This document shows positions 49,601-58,970 of a stretch of 64,000 nt of DNA, in pieces. The first letter of the stretch is position 1; each line of letters begins with the position of its first letter. The notes beneath the pieces are model-generated. The model was not told the origin of the DNA. It saw only the letters and a program-made list of their open reading frames with translations, and made no database searches. The stretch covers positions 1,409,235 through 1,473,234 of the forward strand of contig CP089462.1 in assembly GCA_026636295.1 (NCBI GenBank), written 5' to 3'. This DNA is from Medakamo hakoo. Lineage: Eukaryota; Chlorophyta; Trebouxiophyceae; Coccomyxaceae. A program made the translations under genes and the position numbers.

Positions 49601-50611
49601 CAAGCCCCCGGCCGCCACGCGATCATGCGCCTGGCGGACGGGCTGGCCCGCGTGTTGGGCCCCGGCTCGCCCGCGCTGGTGGCGGCCGCGTCCGCCCCAC
49701 CCCCGCCCGGCTCCGCGCCGCTGCTGCTCAAACTGCTGTACGTGGCGACGGAGAGCGCTCCCGCGTCGTCGGAGCTGGCGACCGCGCTGCTGGCGCGGCA
49801 CGCGGCCGAGCCGGACGCCCGGCTGCTGCCGCCCGCGCTGGGCGGCCTGCCCAGGAGCCAGGCGCTCGGCCTCCTCCCGGCGCTCCTGTCCCTGCCGGAC
49901 GCCCCGCTGCGCGCCGCCCTGCACCGCCTACTCATGGTGGTGGGCACGGCCAACGCGCGCCACGTGCCCGCGGCGGAGCTGTTGTCCGCCATCATGACGA
50001 CGGACCCGGACGCCATTCCCGCGCCGCCCGGCGCGTCGTCCGATGCGCCGCCCGCCAACTACGGGCTGGAACGGCTCAAGGCCGCCGTCGCGGCCTGCCT
50101 GGCCCAGCCGGCCATCTTTGACGTCGCGGCCCTGAGTGCGTCGCTGACGCACCTGGCCAAGCGGGGCACGGCCGAGCTGCGCCCGCCGCCCGGCGTGCCG
50201 CCCACCCCCCTGCCCCTGTTCACCGCCACGCTGCCGCTGCCGCCCCTGTTCATGCGCCTGCTCATCCAGGCGCTGGCGGCCGCGCCGCCGCTGCGCCCGC
50301 TCGTCGTCACGCTGCTGGCGCAGACGGCCGGGCGGCGGCCGCCGCTGTGGGAGGCGGAACCGGCGGCGTGGAAGGGGTGGCTGCTGGCGGCGCGGGCGGC
50401 CGCGCCCGACAGCTTCCCGGTCGTCGTCGCGCTGCCGGGGCCGGTCGTCGCGGCCGCGCTGCGCGACCCGGACGCGGGGGCTGACTTGCGCGCGCCCGTC
50501 ACGGACTACGCCCGCTCGGCCAGCTGCCCGGTGCGCGTGGCGCCGGACGTGCTGGAGGCGTTGGGGACGGTGGAGGCGGAAGCGCGGGCGGCCCGGATGG
50601 CGGCGGGCTGA
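46619..50611 (+). CDS. SYMPK: Symplekin (mRNA 3'-end processing scaffold)
   Basis: Exons 46619-46852 and 46952-50611, 1297 residues. HEAT-like N-terminal half: EAVGLLNEAKLAVGAEK-TDKLAGLEEL across the intron, then LLPEFVPELALMAGE. The C-terminal symplekin/Pta1 domain has ALGLLPALLSLPDAPLRAALH, LFTATLPLPPLFMRLLIQAL, LVVTLLAQTAGRRPPLWEAE with WKGWLLAARAAAPDSF, and VVVALPGPVVAAALRDPDAG, the same order as animal and plant symplekin. It scaffolds the cleavage and polyadenylation factor in the nucleus. The middle is Ala/Pro/Gly-rich linker with an acidic tract (EQGEAEEEPGADGDG). Confidence 0.9.
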   Translation: MGGDDAPPPRRSTRRAAAAAGTAAAPEPAPPSAGDANAVAAPPPAAPPPPAPPVPEDPAREEAVGLLNEAKLAVGAEKVREGVEMSLPLLPPPLACARLASTQPPPIPHTQTDKLAGLEELICRRRPTLLPEFVPELALMAGEPAAGVRAALAGTAAEAAAVAARSLPPGPDAAGVAAQCAAMLSTLVRDGTTAVAKRAASGAAGAIGDVARTAAVTVDGASYTGDDDPAAALAAAASAWCAAEGLATAVCAVVRGEGEPGAGARAAAIKAAEGGALSLDALARAPRRGSGGGGSVASADAAARLAGACGAALVDLLRPAVAPTLPGTVAIAAVKAAAALAGGGSLPLAGRVLPALTSLASSLGGAAGGTAAASLRAALKTALAALYRSQHAAPAWRAKVGAALAALGAAEGVVDPADAAAGSSLTRPADGEAEGAPPAKRPRSASADVAGEPGAAAPADPRRAARGPSAPPADEAALPPPGAWTAPAGLHPEIRTALARAAHLASMDGSPFAPGVAVFVASLPPALLADAVLECVRTLPPGVAPGPAGPAGLHALGAELTAAALRPPPPPGPPPRGGGGPAGPPRPPAGSTTRPPPPTPLDYGGPGAEYGIYADMVLKALESAKRKATPDAGALKKGEEGDGGGSAPSSRPATPPPLTLPLPAPPGPAPPAFPIAAVDMDARGRREARRQAFGRLLGRAGASTTDPAFRAAALARLAAAEAPGEGLGDALVAHLKEPAGEGGGEEAAAALAATSPGIDLALAWLAALAVAEVDGGAAKAPAKCLPPPPPPDGRYAAALTSVLDAVRAAVSDAGRDPARSLEAVLLGAPHLPPGTARRFLADSIALGGATATAALAAAHAVATGRPPAAGEALDAVLAAATDAAADADVRSKAVRLAANRLLREAGLAPAVVRAAEAALWSVTKDWVAGGGEAAEQGEAEEEPGADGDGAEPAGPAKPPPPPPPAPGVELYCALVTRRADLLPGLLAAFGAAPPQAPGRHAIMRLADGLARVLGPGSPALVAAASAPPPPGSAPLLLKLLYVATESAPASSELATALLARHAAEPDARLLPPALGGLPRSQALGLLPALLSLPDAPLRAALHRLLMVVGTANARHVPAAELLSAIMTTDPDAIPAPPGASSDAPPANYGLERLKAAVAACLAQPAIFDVAALSASLTHLAKRGTAELRPPPGVPPTPLPLFTATLPLPPLFMRLLIQALAAAPPLRPLVVTLLAQTAGRRPPLWEAEPAAWKGWLLAARAAAPDSFPVVVALPGPVVAAALRDPDAGADLRAPVTDYARSASCPVRVAPDVLEALGTVEAEARAARMAAG

Positions 50612-50670
50612 GAGAGTGTGTGTGTGTGTCAAGAGAGAGTAGAAGACCAGCAGCACGTCCGCGCTCACAG

Positions 50671-52581
50671 TCACACGTGCCCGCCGCCACCACTCCCAGC
50701 ACTCCCGCTCCCGCCGCGCCCCATGACCAGCATGACCGCCCACGCCACCAGCACGACGACCAAAGAGCGGATGACGCTGGCGGCGACAGCTGTGGGCAAG
50801 TCCCGCTTGAAGACTTCCCACGGCTTGGCGGCGGCAGTGTCGCCGACGGCGTCGTCCGGCAGCGAGATGGGCGAAGGGCTGGGGTTGGGGTTGGGCGCGG
50901 GCGGCTCCCCTGCCGCCGCCGCTGCCGTGGCGACCGCCACGCTCCCCCCTCCGCCCTCCCCTCCTCCCTCTCCTTCGCGTGGCCGCGCAGCATCGGGTCC
51001 CAGGATGGCCGCCGCCGCCGCCGCCGCCGCGCCTTCCCCACCGCCTGCCTCCCCCGCCGCGGCCGCGACCGCAGCCACGTGTTTTTCAAACAGCGTCTTC
51101 AGATCGGCCAGCGTTGCGGCGTCTTCGGCCCGGGTGGCGGCGGATTGGCCGGGTGGGACGAGCAGGCGTTCAAAGGGCACGCCCAAGCGCCCGTTGGCGG
51201 CGCAGACGCCCTGCAAGCGGCGCAGGCCGACCAGCACGGCCATGGCCTCGAAATCGCCCTGGTACCGGGAAGCGGACCGGGGGTCGGCCTTGACGGCCTT
51301 GACGGCGTCGCGGACGCGGGCGAGGCGCGCGCCTTCTTGGAAGTCGTCGTCGTCGTGCAAGGCGGCGACGGCGGTGGCGACGGCCCGGGCGTGGCGCAAG
51401 TCTCTCGCGTCCCGGGCCAAGCGGCGGACCGACGGTGGGAAACCGGCGGTCGCTGCATCTAAGGCCGCGTCGTCGTCCAGGCCGGCCCACTTGCGGGCGG
51501 CCGCGATGCGGGCCGGGATGGGCAGAGCCAAGAATGCTGCCGCGGCGGGGGTGAGGTGGGACGTGGCCGTGACGGGCGTCGTCGCAGTGGAAGGCGCGGG
51601 CGCGCGTTTCGAGCGCGCGGCCGCGGCAAGGACGGACGCGACCTCCCCGCCCACGCCCGCCGCCAGGTCCGCCGGCGTGCGGCCGTCGGCATCAAGGGCG
51701 CCGGCGTCCGCGCCTGCTGTCAAGAGCGCTTTGACAACAGCCGCCGACCCGCCCAGGACGGCCGCGTGGAGTGGGGTGAGCGGGGGTGGAGGGTGGGCGG
51801 CCTCACCCGCGCCTTTGGCCCGGCCCGTCCGGGCGTCGATGCCGCCGCCACGGCCCAGCAGCAGTTCCACGGCGGGCAACCGGCCGGCGGCGGCGGCCAA
51901 GTGCAGGAGAGTCCACCCGTCAGCCGCGGGCACGTCCACGGCGCCGACGGCGGCCGACGCGGGGAGGAGCGCCGCAGCCGCCCCTCCGCTGTCGCCACCA
52001 CCCAGTAGCGCTTCGCCCAGGGGCGTCAGCCCGCGCGCATTGCGGTCACGCAGGTCTGCGGCCGACGCTTTGACCACCAGGGCTTGGACCGTCGGCCCGT
52101 GCCCGGTCCGCGCGGCCAGGTGCAGGGGGGAATCATCGCCTGGCCCAGGCGCGCCGACCCACGCGCCGGCTTTGGACGCCAGGAAAGCCGCGGCCTCGGC
52201 CGCCCTGCCCGCGGCTGCGTAGTGCAAGGCAGTGCGTCCATGAGCGTCCTCAGCTTCCACATCCGCCCCGCGTGACCAGAGGCGATTCACACAGCTCGTC
52301 CGGTCCCCGCCGGCCGCGTAGTGCAGGGCGGGCGTGCGCCGCTTGTCGCGCGCGCGCGCTGAAGCCGGCATGGCCTCGCCCGCTTTGCCGTCCAACAGCG
52401 CGTCCACGTCTGCCAGGTAGCCGCGTGCTGCCGCGACGACCAGCAGGGCGTCGGCCCGGCGCTGAGCCTGGGGCATGGTGTGGGGAGGGCGGAGGGATGA
52501 GGTGTTGCGGCCGCATTCGTTTCGCAATGGGTTTGTTTTTTCGCACCAAAATTCACGGACCTTGGCCTCGTCGTCCGCCAT
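50671..52581 (-). CDS. Ankyrin-repeat protein with C-terminal membrane anchor
   Basis: The frame from ATG 52581 (MADDEAK) is continuous, 636 residues. A phase-0 intron between AAG at 52561 and CCCCAG at about 52472 is also possible. At least five ankyrin repeats occur: HGRTALHYAAAGRAAEAAAF, DSPLHLAARTGHGPTVQALV, DGWTLLHLAAAAGRLPAVEL, LTPLHAAVLGGSAAVVKALL and a degenerate first repeat. A helical middle domain (HDDDDFQEGARLARVRDAVK) follows, then a Gly/Glu/Pro linker. Near the C-terminus is one hydrophobic segment, VIRSLVVVLVAWAVMLVMG, followed by a short Gly/Ser tail: a tail-anchored topology, ankyrin domain in the cytosol or stroma. The function is unknown. Confidence 0.82.
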   Translation of the reverse strand: MADDEAKVREFWCEKTNPLRNECGRNTSSLRPPHTMPQAQRRADALLVVAAARGYLADVDALLDGKAGEAMPASARARDKRRTPALHYAAGGDRTSCVNRLWSRGADVEAEDAHGRTALHYAAAGRAAEAAAFLASKAGAWVGAPGPGDDSPLHLAARTGHGPTVQALVVKASAADLRDRNARGLTPLGEALLGGGDSGGAAAALLPASAAVGAVDVPAADGWTLLHLAAAAGRLPAVELLLGRGGGIDARTGRAKGAGEAAHPPPPLTPLHAAVLGGSAAVVKALLTAGADAGALDADGRTPADLAAGVGGEVASVLAAAARSKRAPAPSTATTPVTATSHLTPAAAAFLALPIPARIAAARKWAGLDDDAALDAATAGFPPSVRRLARDARDLRHARAVATAVAALHDDDDFQEGARLARVRDAVKAVKADPRSASRYQGDFEAMAVLVGLRRLQGVCAANGRLGVPFERLLVPPGQSAATRAEDAATLADLKTLFEKHVAAVAAAAGEAGGGEGAAAAAAAAILGPDAARPREGEGGGEGGGGSVAVATAAAAAGEPPAPNPNPSPSPISLPDDAVGDTAAAKPWEVFKRDLPTAVAASVIRSLVVVLVAWAVMLVMGRGGSGSAGSGGGGHV

Positions 52582-52944
52582 GACAGATGAGTGGCGGGTG
52601 CGCTGCGGATCCGCGCTCACTCGGCGGGCGAGGCGGGCGTGGATTATGCGGGGGTCTGTGTGTGTGTGTAAGGCGCGGGCCGCACAGAGGCACGCGCGCC
52701 GCGGTTGAGCCGAGTGGCAGAGTGCGGCCCAAACCCCTCTCTCTCCAGGCCACCCGCAGCAAAAACAGTTCATTCGTTTTCCGGTCACAACAGGGTCTTC
52801 CACCCCACACCAAATCAAACGAAACAGAGGAGCGCGCGTCCCAGCAGAATTAAAAAAACGCGGCACGCCAATGAAAGGAATCCTCTAAACTGGCGGGAGG
52901 GGGCGCCGGATGGGGGCGGGCAACCCACTTCCCATTCCATTCCA

Positions 52945-54388
52945 TCACTCTTCCGCCTCAAGCCGCTTCCCGGCCTCCACCAGGGCCGCGTCCCGCCGCT
53001 CTTCTAGAGCAGTCATGAACGCCGCATGCCCAGGCCCGTCAAATGCTTCGTCCGGCTTGGTCCCACCCAGGGACGCGTACAGGACGTCGGCGCCCATGTG
53101 CGGTTCGATGGCCGCGCGGACTTCGGCTTCGTTGGTCGCAAACACAACTTTGGCTTTCGTCACCGGGTCCAAGAAAGGTTGCAGCGCCCGCCAGAACATC
53201 CAGAAGACGGTGGGCGGGTTGCAGACGACGGCCAGGCCCAGGCGTTCGGGGTAGTGAGCCTGGGAGTGAGGGGTGGTGGGAGGCGGTGGTGGTGGTGGGA
53301 GGCCGGGTGGGGGGGGGGCTGTGGAGCGGGGGTGTGCTGGCCCGACCCCGACACCGCCAGGGGGCGCCGTCCATCCCTCTGTCCCTCCCTCCTCCCCCTC
53401 CCGCACACACAACCCACCTGCGCCAACCGCAAGCACTCAATCTGGGCCGCCAGCGGCGGCTCCTTCGTGTCCGGGAACGTCTTCATGTCAAAGACGAGCA
53501 CGACCTTGCCGTTTTCCGACAGGCCGGCCTTCAAACCCTCGTCCGCGTACTGGACGACGGCCTCGATGTGGTAGATCCACTGGCGCAGGACGGCCGCGGG
53601 GCCGGCGGCCTCGTTGAATGGGCAACTGTCGTGTCGAGGAGGGTTGTTTGGGTCCGGGGTGGTGAGAGCGTGAAGGGAGAGAGGGAGGGCGGGTGCGGGC
53701 GGGCGGAGGGGCGCCTAGCGGAGCGAGAGAGGGGTTGGTGGTCGCTGGGCCGGGCAGTGCGGGCAATCCACGCTTGCTTATTCATTTCCGCCGCTTGTGC
53801 TGAAGAGGCACGACCCTCACGCTTGAGATAGCATGTCTCGGAACGTGGCAGCCGGCATGCGTCCGATCCAAAACCGCCCGCCTCCACCCCGCATTGCCCT
53901 CGGAAAAAAAAAAGCTCACCGCAACCGGAAAAAGTTGATGGGCCGGCCCGCCACATCCCGGCGTTCCAGCAGTTCCAGGCGACCGGTGTTCAGGTTGGAC
54001 ACGTCGGCCCAGGTCGTGGATTCCGGGCGGAAGTCGCGGCGCCAGAGCAGGGTGGCGCTGTGTCGTGTTTTTTTTTTTGGGTGGGCGGGAGAGAGGGGCA
54101 AGTAAGGTTTTTGGGCGCGCATTGGAAAACACGAAACAGGGCGTCCAGAGCTCCGCGCACTCCAACGCACCGCAACGCTTTGACGGCCTTGCTGACCGAG
54201 CCGGACCGCGCAGCTAGGTAGCGGCGCAGGCAGGTGTCATCGACGAAGCGGAGCGCGGGCGCGTCGGTCAGCAGGTCGGCGACGCCGGCCTTGACTGCGG
54301 CCGCTTTCTCGTCTAAAGTCAGGCCTTTGTGGGTCGGGGAAGCCGGAGTGGGCTCTGCGGCCACAGCAGCACGAAGACGGGACAGCAT
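52945..54388 (-). CDS. Sec14-like CRAL-TRIO lipid-transfer protein
   Basis: Exons 54388-54171, 54057-53920, 53625-53418 and 53259-52945 all keep phase, 292 residues. The N-terminal CRAL-TRIO-N helices have DDTCLRRYLAARSGSVSKA and VKALR-ATLLWRRDFRPE. The lipid-binding domain follows: LLERRDVAGRPINFFRLR, NGKVVLVFDMKTFPDTKE and HYPERLGLAVVCNPPTVF, then MFWRALQPFLDPVTKAKVVF. This is the Sec14 order (D-x-x-G-R-P, the central beta strand, YPERL, then P-F-L-x-x-x-T-x-x-K). It should exchange phosphoinositides or other lipids between membranes, in the cytosol. The first ~20 residues are not a strong targeting signal. Confidence 0.92.
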
Positions 54389-54726
54389 GATGGGAAGACA
54401 AGGGTGGGATGGGCGTGTGGTTCGTCTCGGAAAGTAGAGAGCGAAAACCACAGTGAAGAGCCGGATGCGAAAGCCTGGCCGCCCCCTCTCTCCCATCATG
54501 TGCTCACGCTTGTTTATCGCAGTCTCTCACACACTCGCACACACACACACACCCTCTCACGCCCCGCTCTGTCCTCCCTGGGACACGCCAGGCGCACACG
54601 CTCGCACACACGCCGGCACTCACACACACAAAAAGAATTCACACACACTCTCTCAGATCTGGATTGCTTTGGCCACGAAGGTTTGATAAAACTGCCTCTT
54701 CACCCCCAAAAAACACACCACTCCCC
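54389..54726. other. Intergenic interval
   Basis: Upstream of the Sec14-like gene and 3' of the desaturase (both minus). It contains several short CA repeats between 54530 and 54650. No gene is seen. Confidence 0.5.
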
Positions 54727-56553
54727 TCATTTCGCCAGTTCCGGGTCCGTCTTGTACAGGACGATGTCGCCCGTATCGTCCACGTAGTGGTCGGTCTTGA
54801 ACGACCGGATGAGCGGGGCGATGAGGTGGGTGGGGAATAGGCCGGGCGACGGTTCCGGCTCGCGGTAGTACGGGCCCATCACCTTTTTGGCCGCCTCCGT
54901 CGCTTCGCACAGGTTGTAGTGCGGGATTTGGGGGAACAGGTGGTGGACGACGTGCGTGCCGATGTCGTGGTGGATCTTGTTGAAGATGCCGTAGTCCCGG
55001 TCCAGCGTGGACAGCCCGCCGCGCAGGTACGACCACTCCTCGCCGCGGTACCAGGGCACGCGCTCGTTCTCGTCGGACGGGCCGTGGTGGTGGAGGTACG
55101 TCACCACGTCCAGCCAGACGACGTTGATCCAGTACGGCACGACGTACAGGGCGGCCGTCATGAGCGGGCCGATGAAGTAGGCGGACGCGGCCAGGACGGC
55201 CAGCTGGCCGATCAAAAAGGCGTTGGACGTGCGGACCATGCCGGCCTCCGACTCGACAAACAGGTCGCACTTCGGGTCAAAGTGGGAGCCCTCCTTGCCC
55301 GGCGACCGCTTCCACAGGTAGAACGGGTACGCGAACATGGCCCAGGGCAGGGACAGGCGCCCCGCCCGGCCCCAGGCGTCCATCTTGTCGAAGAGCTTCT
55401 TGGACACGGGGTGCCAAGACTCGTCGTTTTCGACGTGGCCGTGGTTGGAGTGGTGGGTGCGGTGCGAGACGCGCCAGCCGTGGTACGGGACGAGGATGGA
55501 GGAGTGGGTGATGTTGCCGACCAGGTCGTTCAGCGCCTTGTTGTTGGAGAAGGACTGGTGGCCGCAGTCGTGCCCGACGACGAAGAGCGCCCAAAACATG
55601 GTGCCCTGCGCAAACCAGTAGAGCGGCCACGCCCACCACGCGTTGAGGGTGTAGGCCGCGGCGGCGAGGCCGACCACGATGGCGACGTCCAGGGCCAGGT
55701 AGGCCAGCGACTTGACCGCGTTCTTCTCAAAGCAGTGGGCCGGGATGGCGTTTTTGATGTCGGCCAGCGTGAACGGCGGGGCGGCGGCCAGCGGGACGGC
55801 GTTCTGGGCGGTGGGTGGATGGGTGGGTGTGGTGTGTCTCGAGTGAGTGGGTGTCGAGCCACGGCGCGCGCGTTTCCCCTGTGCACCGGCCGCCACAGGC
55901 AGCGGGGCATTCGGCGGCCGCAGGCGGATGGAAGGCGCCATCCTCGGTCCTCCTCCTCCCTCCTGTGTATTGAGGGCAAGTGTGCGCACATGCACGGCGA
56001 GAAAAACTAGACCCTCCACGGCGCGGGATGGGGCCGTGGCCCCCGATCTTTTTCTCGCTCGACCGGGGTCGGGGCGGCGCGGCGAGCCGCGCGCGTCCGC
56101 GCACATGCGTCGCGGACGGGTTGAAGCCGAGCCAGTGCCGGTCCCTCCGCCCAGGACTGGCTTGTCCGGTCGGGTGCGGTCTTGACGCGCGCGGCGGGTG
56201 GGGGGCTGCCGCGGTTTCCGCGCTCTCGCCGCCGCCTCGCAGCGCCTGGCGGCGCCAACGCCCACTCTCGCCGACCGCGCACACGCGGCCGCGAGTGCTT
56301 GATTGGTGTCGGAACAGCAGACGCGCCGTCCCAACCAAGCCGCGTCTTCCCCCAGAGCACACCCCTCACACCAACTCACCAAATCCACGTTGTGGTTGGG
56401 CGCGGTCGGCGCGGTGGGCGCGGCGATGGCCGGCGCCGCAACAGTCCGACGGCGGGCGGGCAGGGCCGGGCGGGCCGTGGACGTGGCGCGCGCAGCGGCC
56501 TTGTTGGCGCGCAGGGCCGGCTGGGCGGCGGCACGGGACAGCGTGAAAGCCAT
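54727..56553 (-). CDS. FAD7: Plastid omega-3 fatty acid desaturase (FAD7/8 type)
   Basis: Exons 56553-56380 and 55803-54727, 416 residues. Exon 1 is a transit peptide (MAFTLSRAAAQPALRANKAA). Exon 2 has the front-end FTLADIKNAIPAHCFEKNAV and three His boxes: HDCGH (in VGHDCGHQSFSNNK), HRTHH (in GWRVSHRTHHSNHGHVENDE), and HVVHH (in IGTHVVHHLFPQIPHYNL). SWHPVSKKLFDKMD and DVVTYLHHHG are also typical of plant FAD3/7/8. It makes omega-3 trienoic acids on plastid lipids, with ferredoxin as electron donor. The 576-bp intron stays open but is unlike coding sequence. It is head-to-head with MsrA (175 bp). Confidence 0.95.
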   Translation of the reverse strand: MAFTLSRAAAQPALRANKAAARATSTARPALPARRRTVAAPAIAAPTAPTAPNHNVDLVSWCEGCALGEDAAWLGRRVCCSDTNQALAAACARSARVGVGAARRCEAAARARKPRQPPTRRARQDRTRPDKPVLGGGTGTGSASTRPRRMCADARGSPRRPDPGRARKRSGATAPSRAVEGLVFLAVHVRTLALNTQEGGGGPRMAPSIRLRPPNAPLPVAAGAQGKRARRGSTPTHSRHTTPTHPPTAQNAVPLAAAPPFTLADIKNAIPAHCFEKNAVKSLAYLALDVAIVVGLAAAAYTLNAWWAWPLYWFAQGTMFWALFVVGHDCGHQSFSNNKALNDLVGNITHSSILVPYHGWRVSHRTHHSNHGHVENDESWHPVSKKLFDKMDAWGRAGRLSLPWAMFAYPFYLWKRSPGKEGSHFDPKCDLFVESEAGMVRTSNAFLIGQLAVLAASAYFIGPLMTAALYVVPYWINVVWLDVVTYLHHHGPSDENERVPWYRGEEWSYLRGGLSTLDRDYGIFNKIHHDIGTHVVHHLFPQIPHYNLCEATEAAKKVMGPYYREPEPSPGLFPTHLIAPLIRSFKTDHYVDDTGDIVLYKTDPELAK

Positions 56554-56728
56554 GGTGCGGTGTGAGGGGTGGGGAGGGAGGGGCGAGGGTGGCGCGCGCG
56601 GGACGGGAGGAAGGGGCGGGCTGCCTTAAAAGAGGTGTGTGCGGAGGTTGAGATGAGAGGCCAGACCCGCGTTGTTTTTTTTTGTGCCCGTCTTGCGCGC
56701 GCTCCCCACTCCGTCCCACGTCCGTTGG
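56554..56728. promoter_or_regulatory. Shared upstream region, desaturase and MsrA genes
   Basis: 175 bp between divergent ATGs. CCTTAAAAGAGG at about 56622-56633 is the only AT-rich, TATA-like element. Confidence 0.4.
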
Positions 56729-57914
56729 ATGCCCGCCGCCGCCCTGCGTGCGACGTGCGCTGTGCGCGCCTCGACCACCCGTCGCTCCCCGCTGCCGCGG
56801 TCCTCTGTTCGCGGCCTGTCCACCCGCGTGTCCGCGGGATTGACGCCCGGCGGGTCGTCTCCGTCTTCTCCTTCCCCTAAACCTGCTGGCATGGCGGGCC
56901 TGTTACGCGGCCTGTTTGGCGGGAAGGTGCGTGGTCATGGACGGGTGGGGTGTGGGATGCGCAGGGATCGGTGGTCGGGCGTGGGGCGAACCGTTTCTTC
57001 TGCTTTGGCCGCTGTCTCTCTCCTACCTCGCGCGCGGCCGACGACGTGGCCGCGCCCTCCCAGCGCACCCCTCGCCCTCCAGGGCGTGGTGTGATCGCTG
57101 GCCTCTTCCCGGCCTGGGCTCAGATTCCGCCGCCGTCCAGGGGCGTGACGCGACGTTGCTCGGCCGTGACGCGACGTTGCTCGGCGTCCGCAGCCTGGGC
57201 GAACACGCGCGCACGCGCGCACCCCGCCCTGCCGTCGCTCGGACCCCCGCGAGCGACCTTTGCACGCACCGCCTCACACCCCCCTCCCTCCCCCGCGCCC
57301 ACCCACGCCAACAGCCGTCCTCCCCACCCCGCTTCGCCCGCCCGGCCTGCGAGCGCGCCCCCGACTCCGCCCCGCCGGGCCAGCAAATTGCCACCTTCGC
57401 CGGCGGCTGCTTCTGGGGCCTGGAGCTCGCCTTCCAGCGCGAGCCGGGCGTCACGCACACGTCCGTCGGCTACACGGCGGGCGCGGACCCGGCGCCGACG
57501 TATGAGACCGTGTGTTCCGGGCGCACCGGCCACGCCGAAGCCGTGCAAGTCTACTACGACCCGGCGGAAGTGAGCTACGACCGCCTGCTCGACCTGTTCT
57601 TCTCGCGCGTCGACCCGACGACCAAGGACCGCCAGGGCAACGACGTCGGCACCCAGTACCGGTCGGGCATTTACTGGCACACGCCCGAGCAGGAGGCGGC
57701 GGCGCGGGCGGCGGTGGCGCGCGTCAACGCGCAGCTGGCCGACGGCAGCTTCCGCCGCGTGGCGGGCAAGACCGTCGTCTGCGACCTGGAACCGGCGGGC
57801 CCGTACTTCCTGGCCGAGCCGTACCACCAGCAGTACCTGTCCAAGGGCGGCCGGTTTGGGGCGGGGCAGAGCGCGGCCAAAGGGTGCACGGACCCCATTC
57901 GGTGCTACGGGTAG
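56729..57914 (+). CDS. MSRA: Methionine-S-sulfoxide reductase A, plastid-type
   Basis: Exons 56729-56926 and 57315-57914, 265 residues. The N-terminus is a transit peptide (MPAAALRATCAVRASTTRRS). The catalytic motif is IATFAGGCFWGLELAFQRE (Cys in GCFWG), followed by TSVGYTAGADPAPTYETVCS, GHAEAVQVYYDPAEVSYD, GTQYRSGIYWHTPEQEAAAR and EPYHQQYLSKGGRF. C-terminal KGCTDPIRCYG supplies two resolving Cys residues. It reduces S-epimers of methionine sulfoxide with thioredoxin, complementing the MsrB about 20 kb away. The 388-bp intron holds a 21-bp tandem duplication. Confidence 0.96.
57144..57185. repeat. Perfect 21-bp tandem duplication in MsrA intron
   Basis: CGTGACGCGACGTTGCTCGG plus C occurs at 57144-57164 and again at 57165-57185 with no mismatch. 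Confidence 0.95.
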
Positions 57915-58305
57915 GGTGTGGGGTGTATGGGGTGTGCCGGCCCCCGTTTTTTTTTTTTTTTTGCCCACCACGGATGGGAGGAAGGAAAACACAGACCTCG
58001 ACCACCTCCACACGTCACGGGCGCGGCGAAGCGTGGCCGCGCCCCTCCGCCTCCGCCACAGGAAGCCTGCTTCGCCAGTACTCGCACCTAGAAGGACGGG
58101 GACGGGGTGGTGGTGGCCGTGTGCGTGCGCGGGCGTGTGTGTGGGGCCGTTGTGTGTGTGGCGAGCCAAGAGGACTTTCGACCAAAACCCAGCCAATCCT
58201 GTGATGCAACAACACGTTTTCGCCCGCCCGCCTCACCTCCCACCCCCGCAGAGAGTACACACACGCCGGCAGACGCCCCCTACCCCACCCCACCCCCCTC
58301 CCGCT
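57915..58305. other. Convergent 3' interval
   Basis: Between MsrA and the small minus-strand gene. T-run at 57948-57962. No gene is recognised. Confidence 0.5.
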
Positions 58306-58867
58306 TCACTCCCGCTTGTCCGGGTCGCCCGCGGGCGCGCGCGCGTACCGGCCGCCCGCCGCACCATCCTCCGCCCCGACAGGCGCGCTCCCCGCCTGCA
58401 ATTTGGCCCGCAGCTTGCGCGGCAGGAAACGGGCCAGCTTCAGCATGGCCGGCGGCCGTTCGTGGGCTTTGGCCTGCTTCATCTCTGTGTGGGATGTCGC
58501 GTGGAGGTTGATGGTGAGATGTGTGTGTGTGGGGGTGCACGGTCGCCAGGGTGTTTTGCGCGTGCCTGTGCGAGAGTGAGGAGAGCCGTCGTCACGGGGC
58601 ATGGGTGCCATGTCCGCCCACGCCACGCGGTGCACGCGTGTTCCACGGCCCGACATGGCCATCACCGCGTGCGTGCGTGGCATGGAGGACAGGCGATTGC
58701 CCGCGGGAACGCGCGTTCGTGACGACCCGCGTGCGCCGCAATCCGGCGGCGTCAAACTCACCGCTCCGCTGCTGCATCCGTTGGACGTAGGGCGCCCACT
58801 GACTTTCCAGTTCGCGCTGGGTCTTGGGCGTGCCTGGCGCGCCGAGGTCTGGCGCGCCGTCCGGCAT
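58306..58867 (-). CDS. Small unrecognised two-exon protein
   Basis: Exons 58867-58762 and 58484-58306 join in phase (AGC-G|AG), 94 residues. Sequence blocks are PKTQRELESQWAPYVQRMQQ, a Lys/Arg-rich amphipathic helix (AMLKLARFLPRKLRAKLQAG) and an Ala/Gly/Pro C-terminus (YARAPAGDPDKRE). The donor GTGAGT and acceptor ACACAG are both good. I do not recognise the family. The composition suggests a small soluble or peripheral basic helical protein. The ATG at 58867 is 103 bp from the divergent gene at 58971. Confidence 0.6.
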
Positions 58868-58970
58868 TTTTGTTGAGGAGACGCGAGTGTGTCTCGTGGG
58901 GAGGATAAAAGCGAGGGGTGTGAGCGCGCCCCCTCACAGCCGTCCCCCTTCACTCTGTTGTTCCATCATC
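58868..58970. promoter_or_regulatory. Very short divergent promoter, 103 bp
   Basis: It separates two divergent ATGs. A TATA-like GGATAAAAG at 58903-58911 lies about 60 bp before the plus-strand start. Confidence 0.45.
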
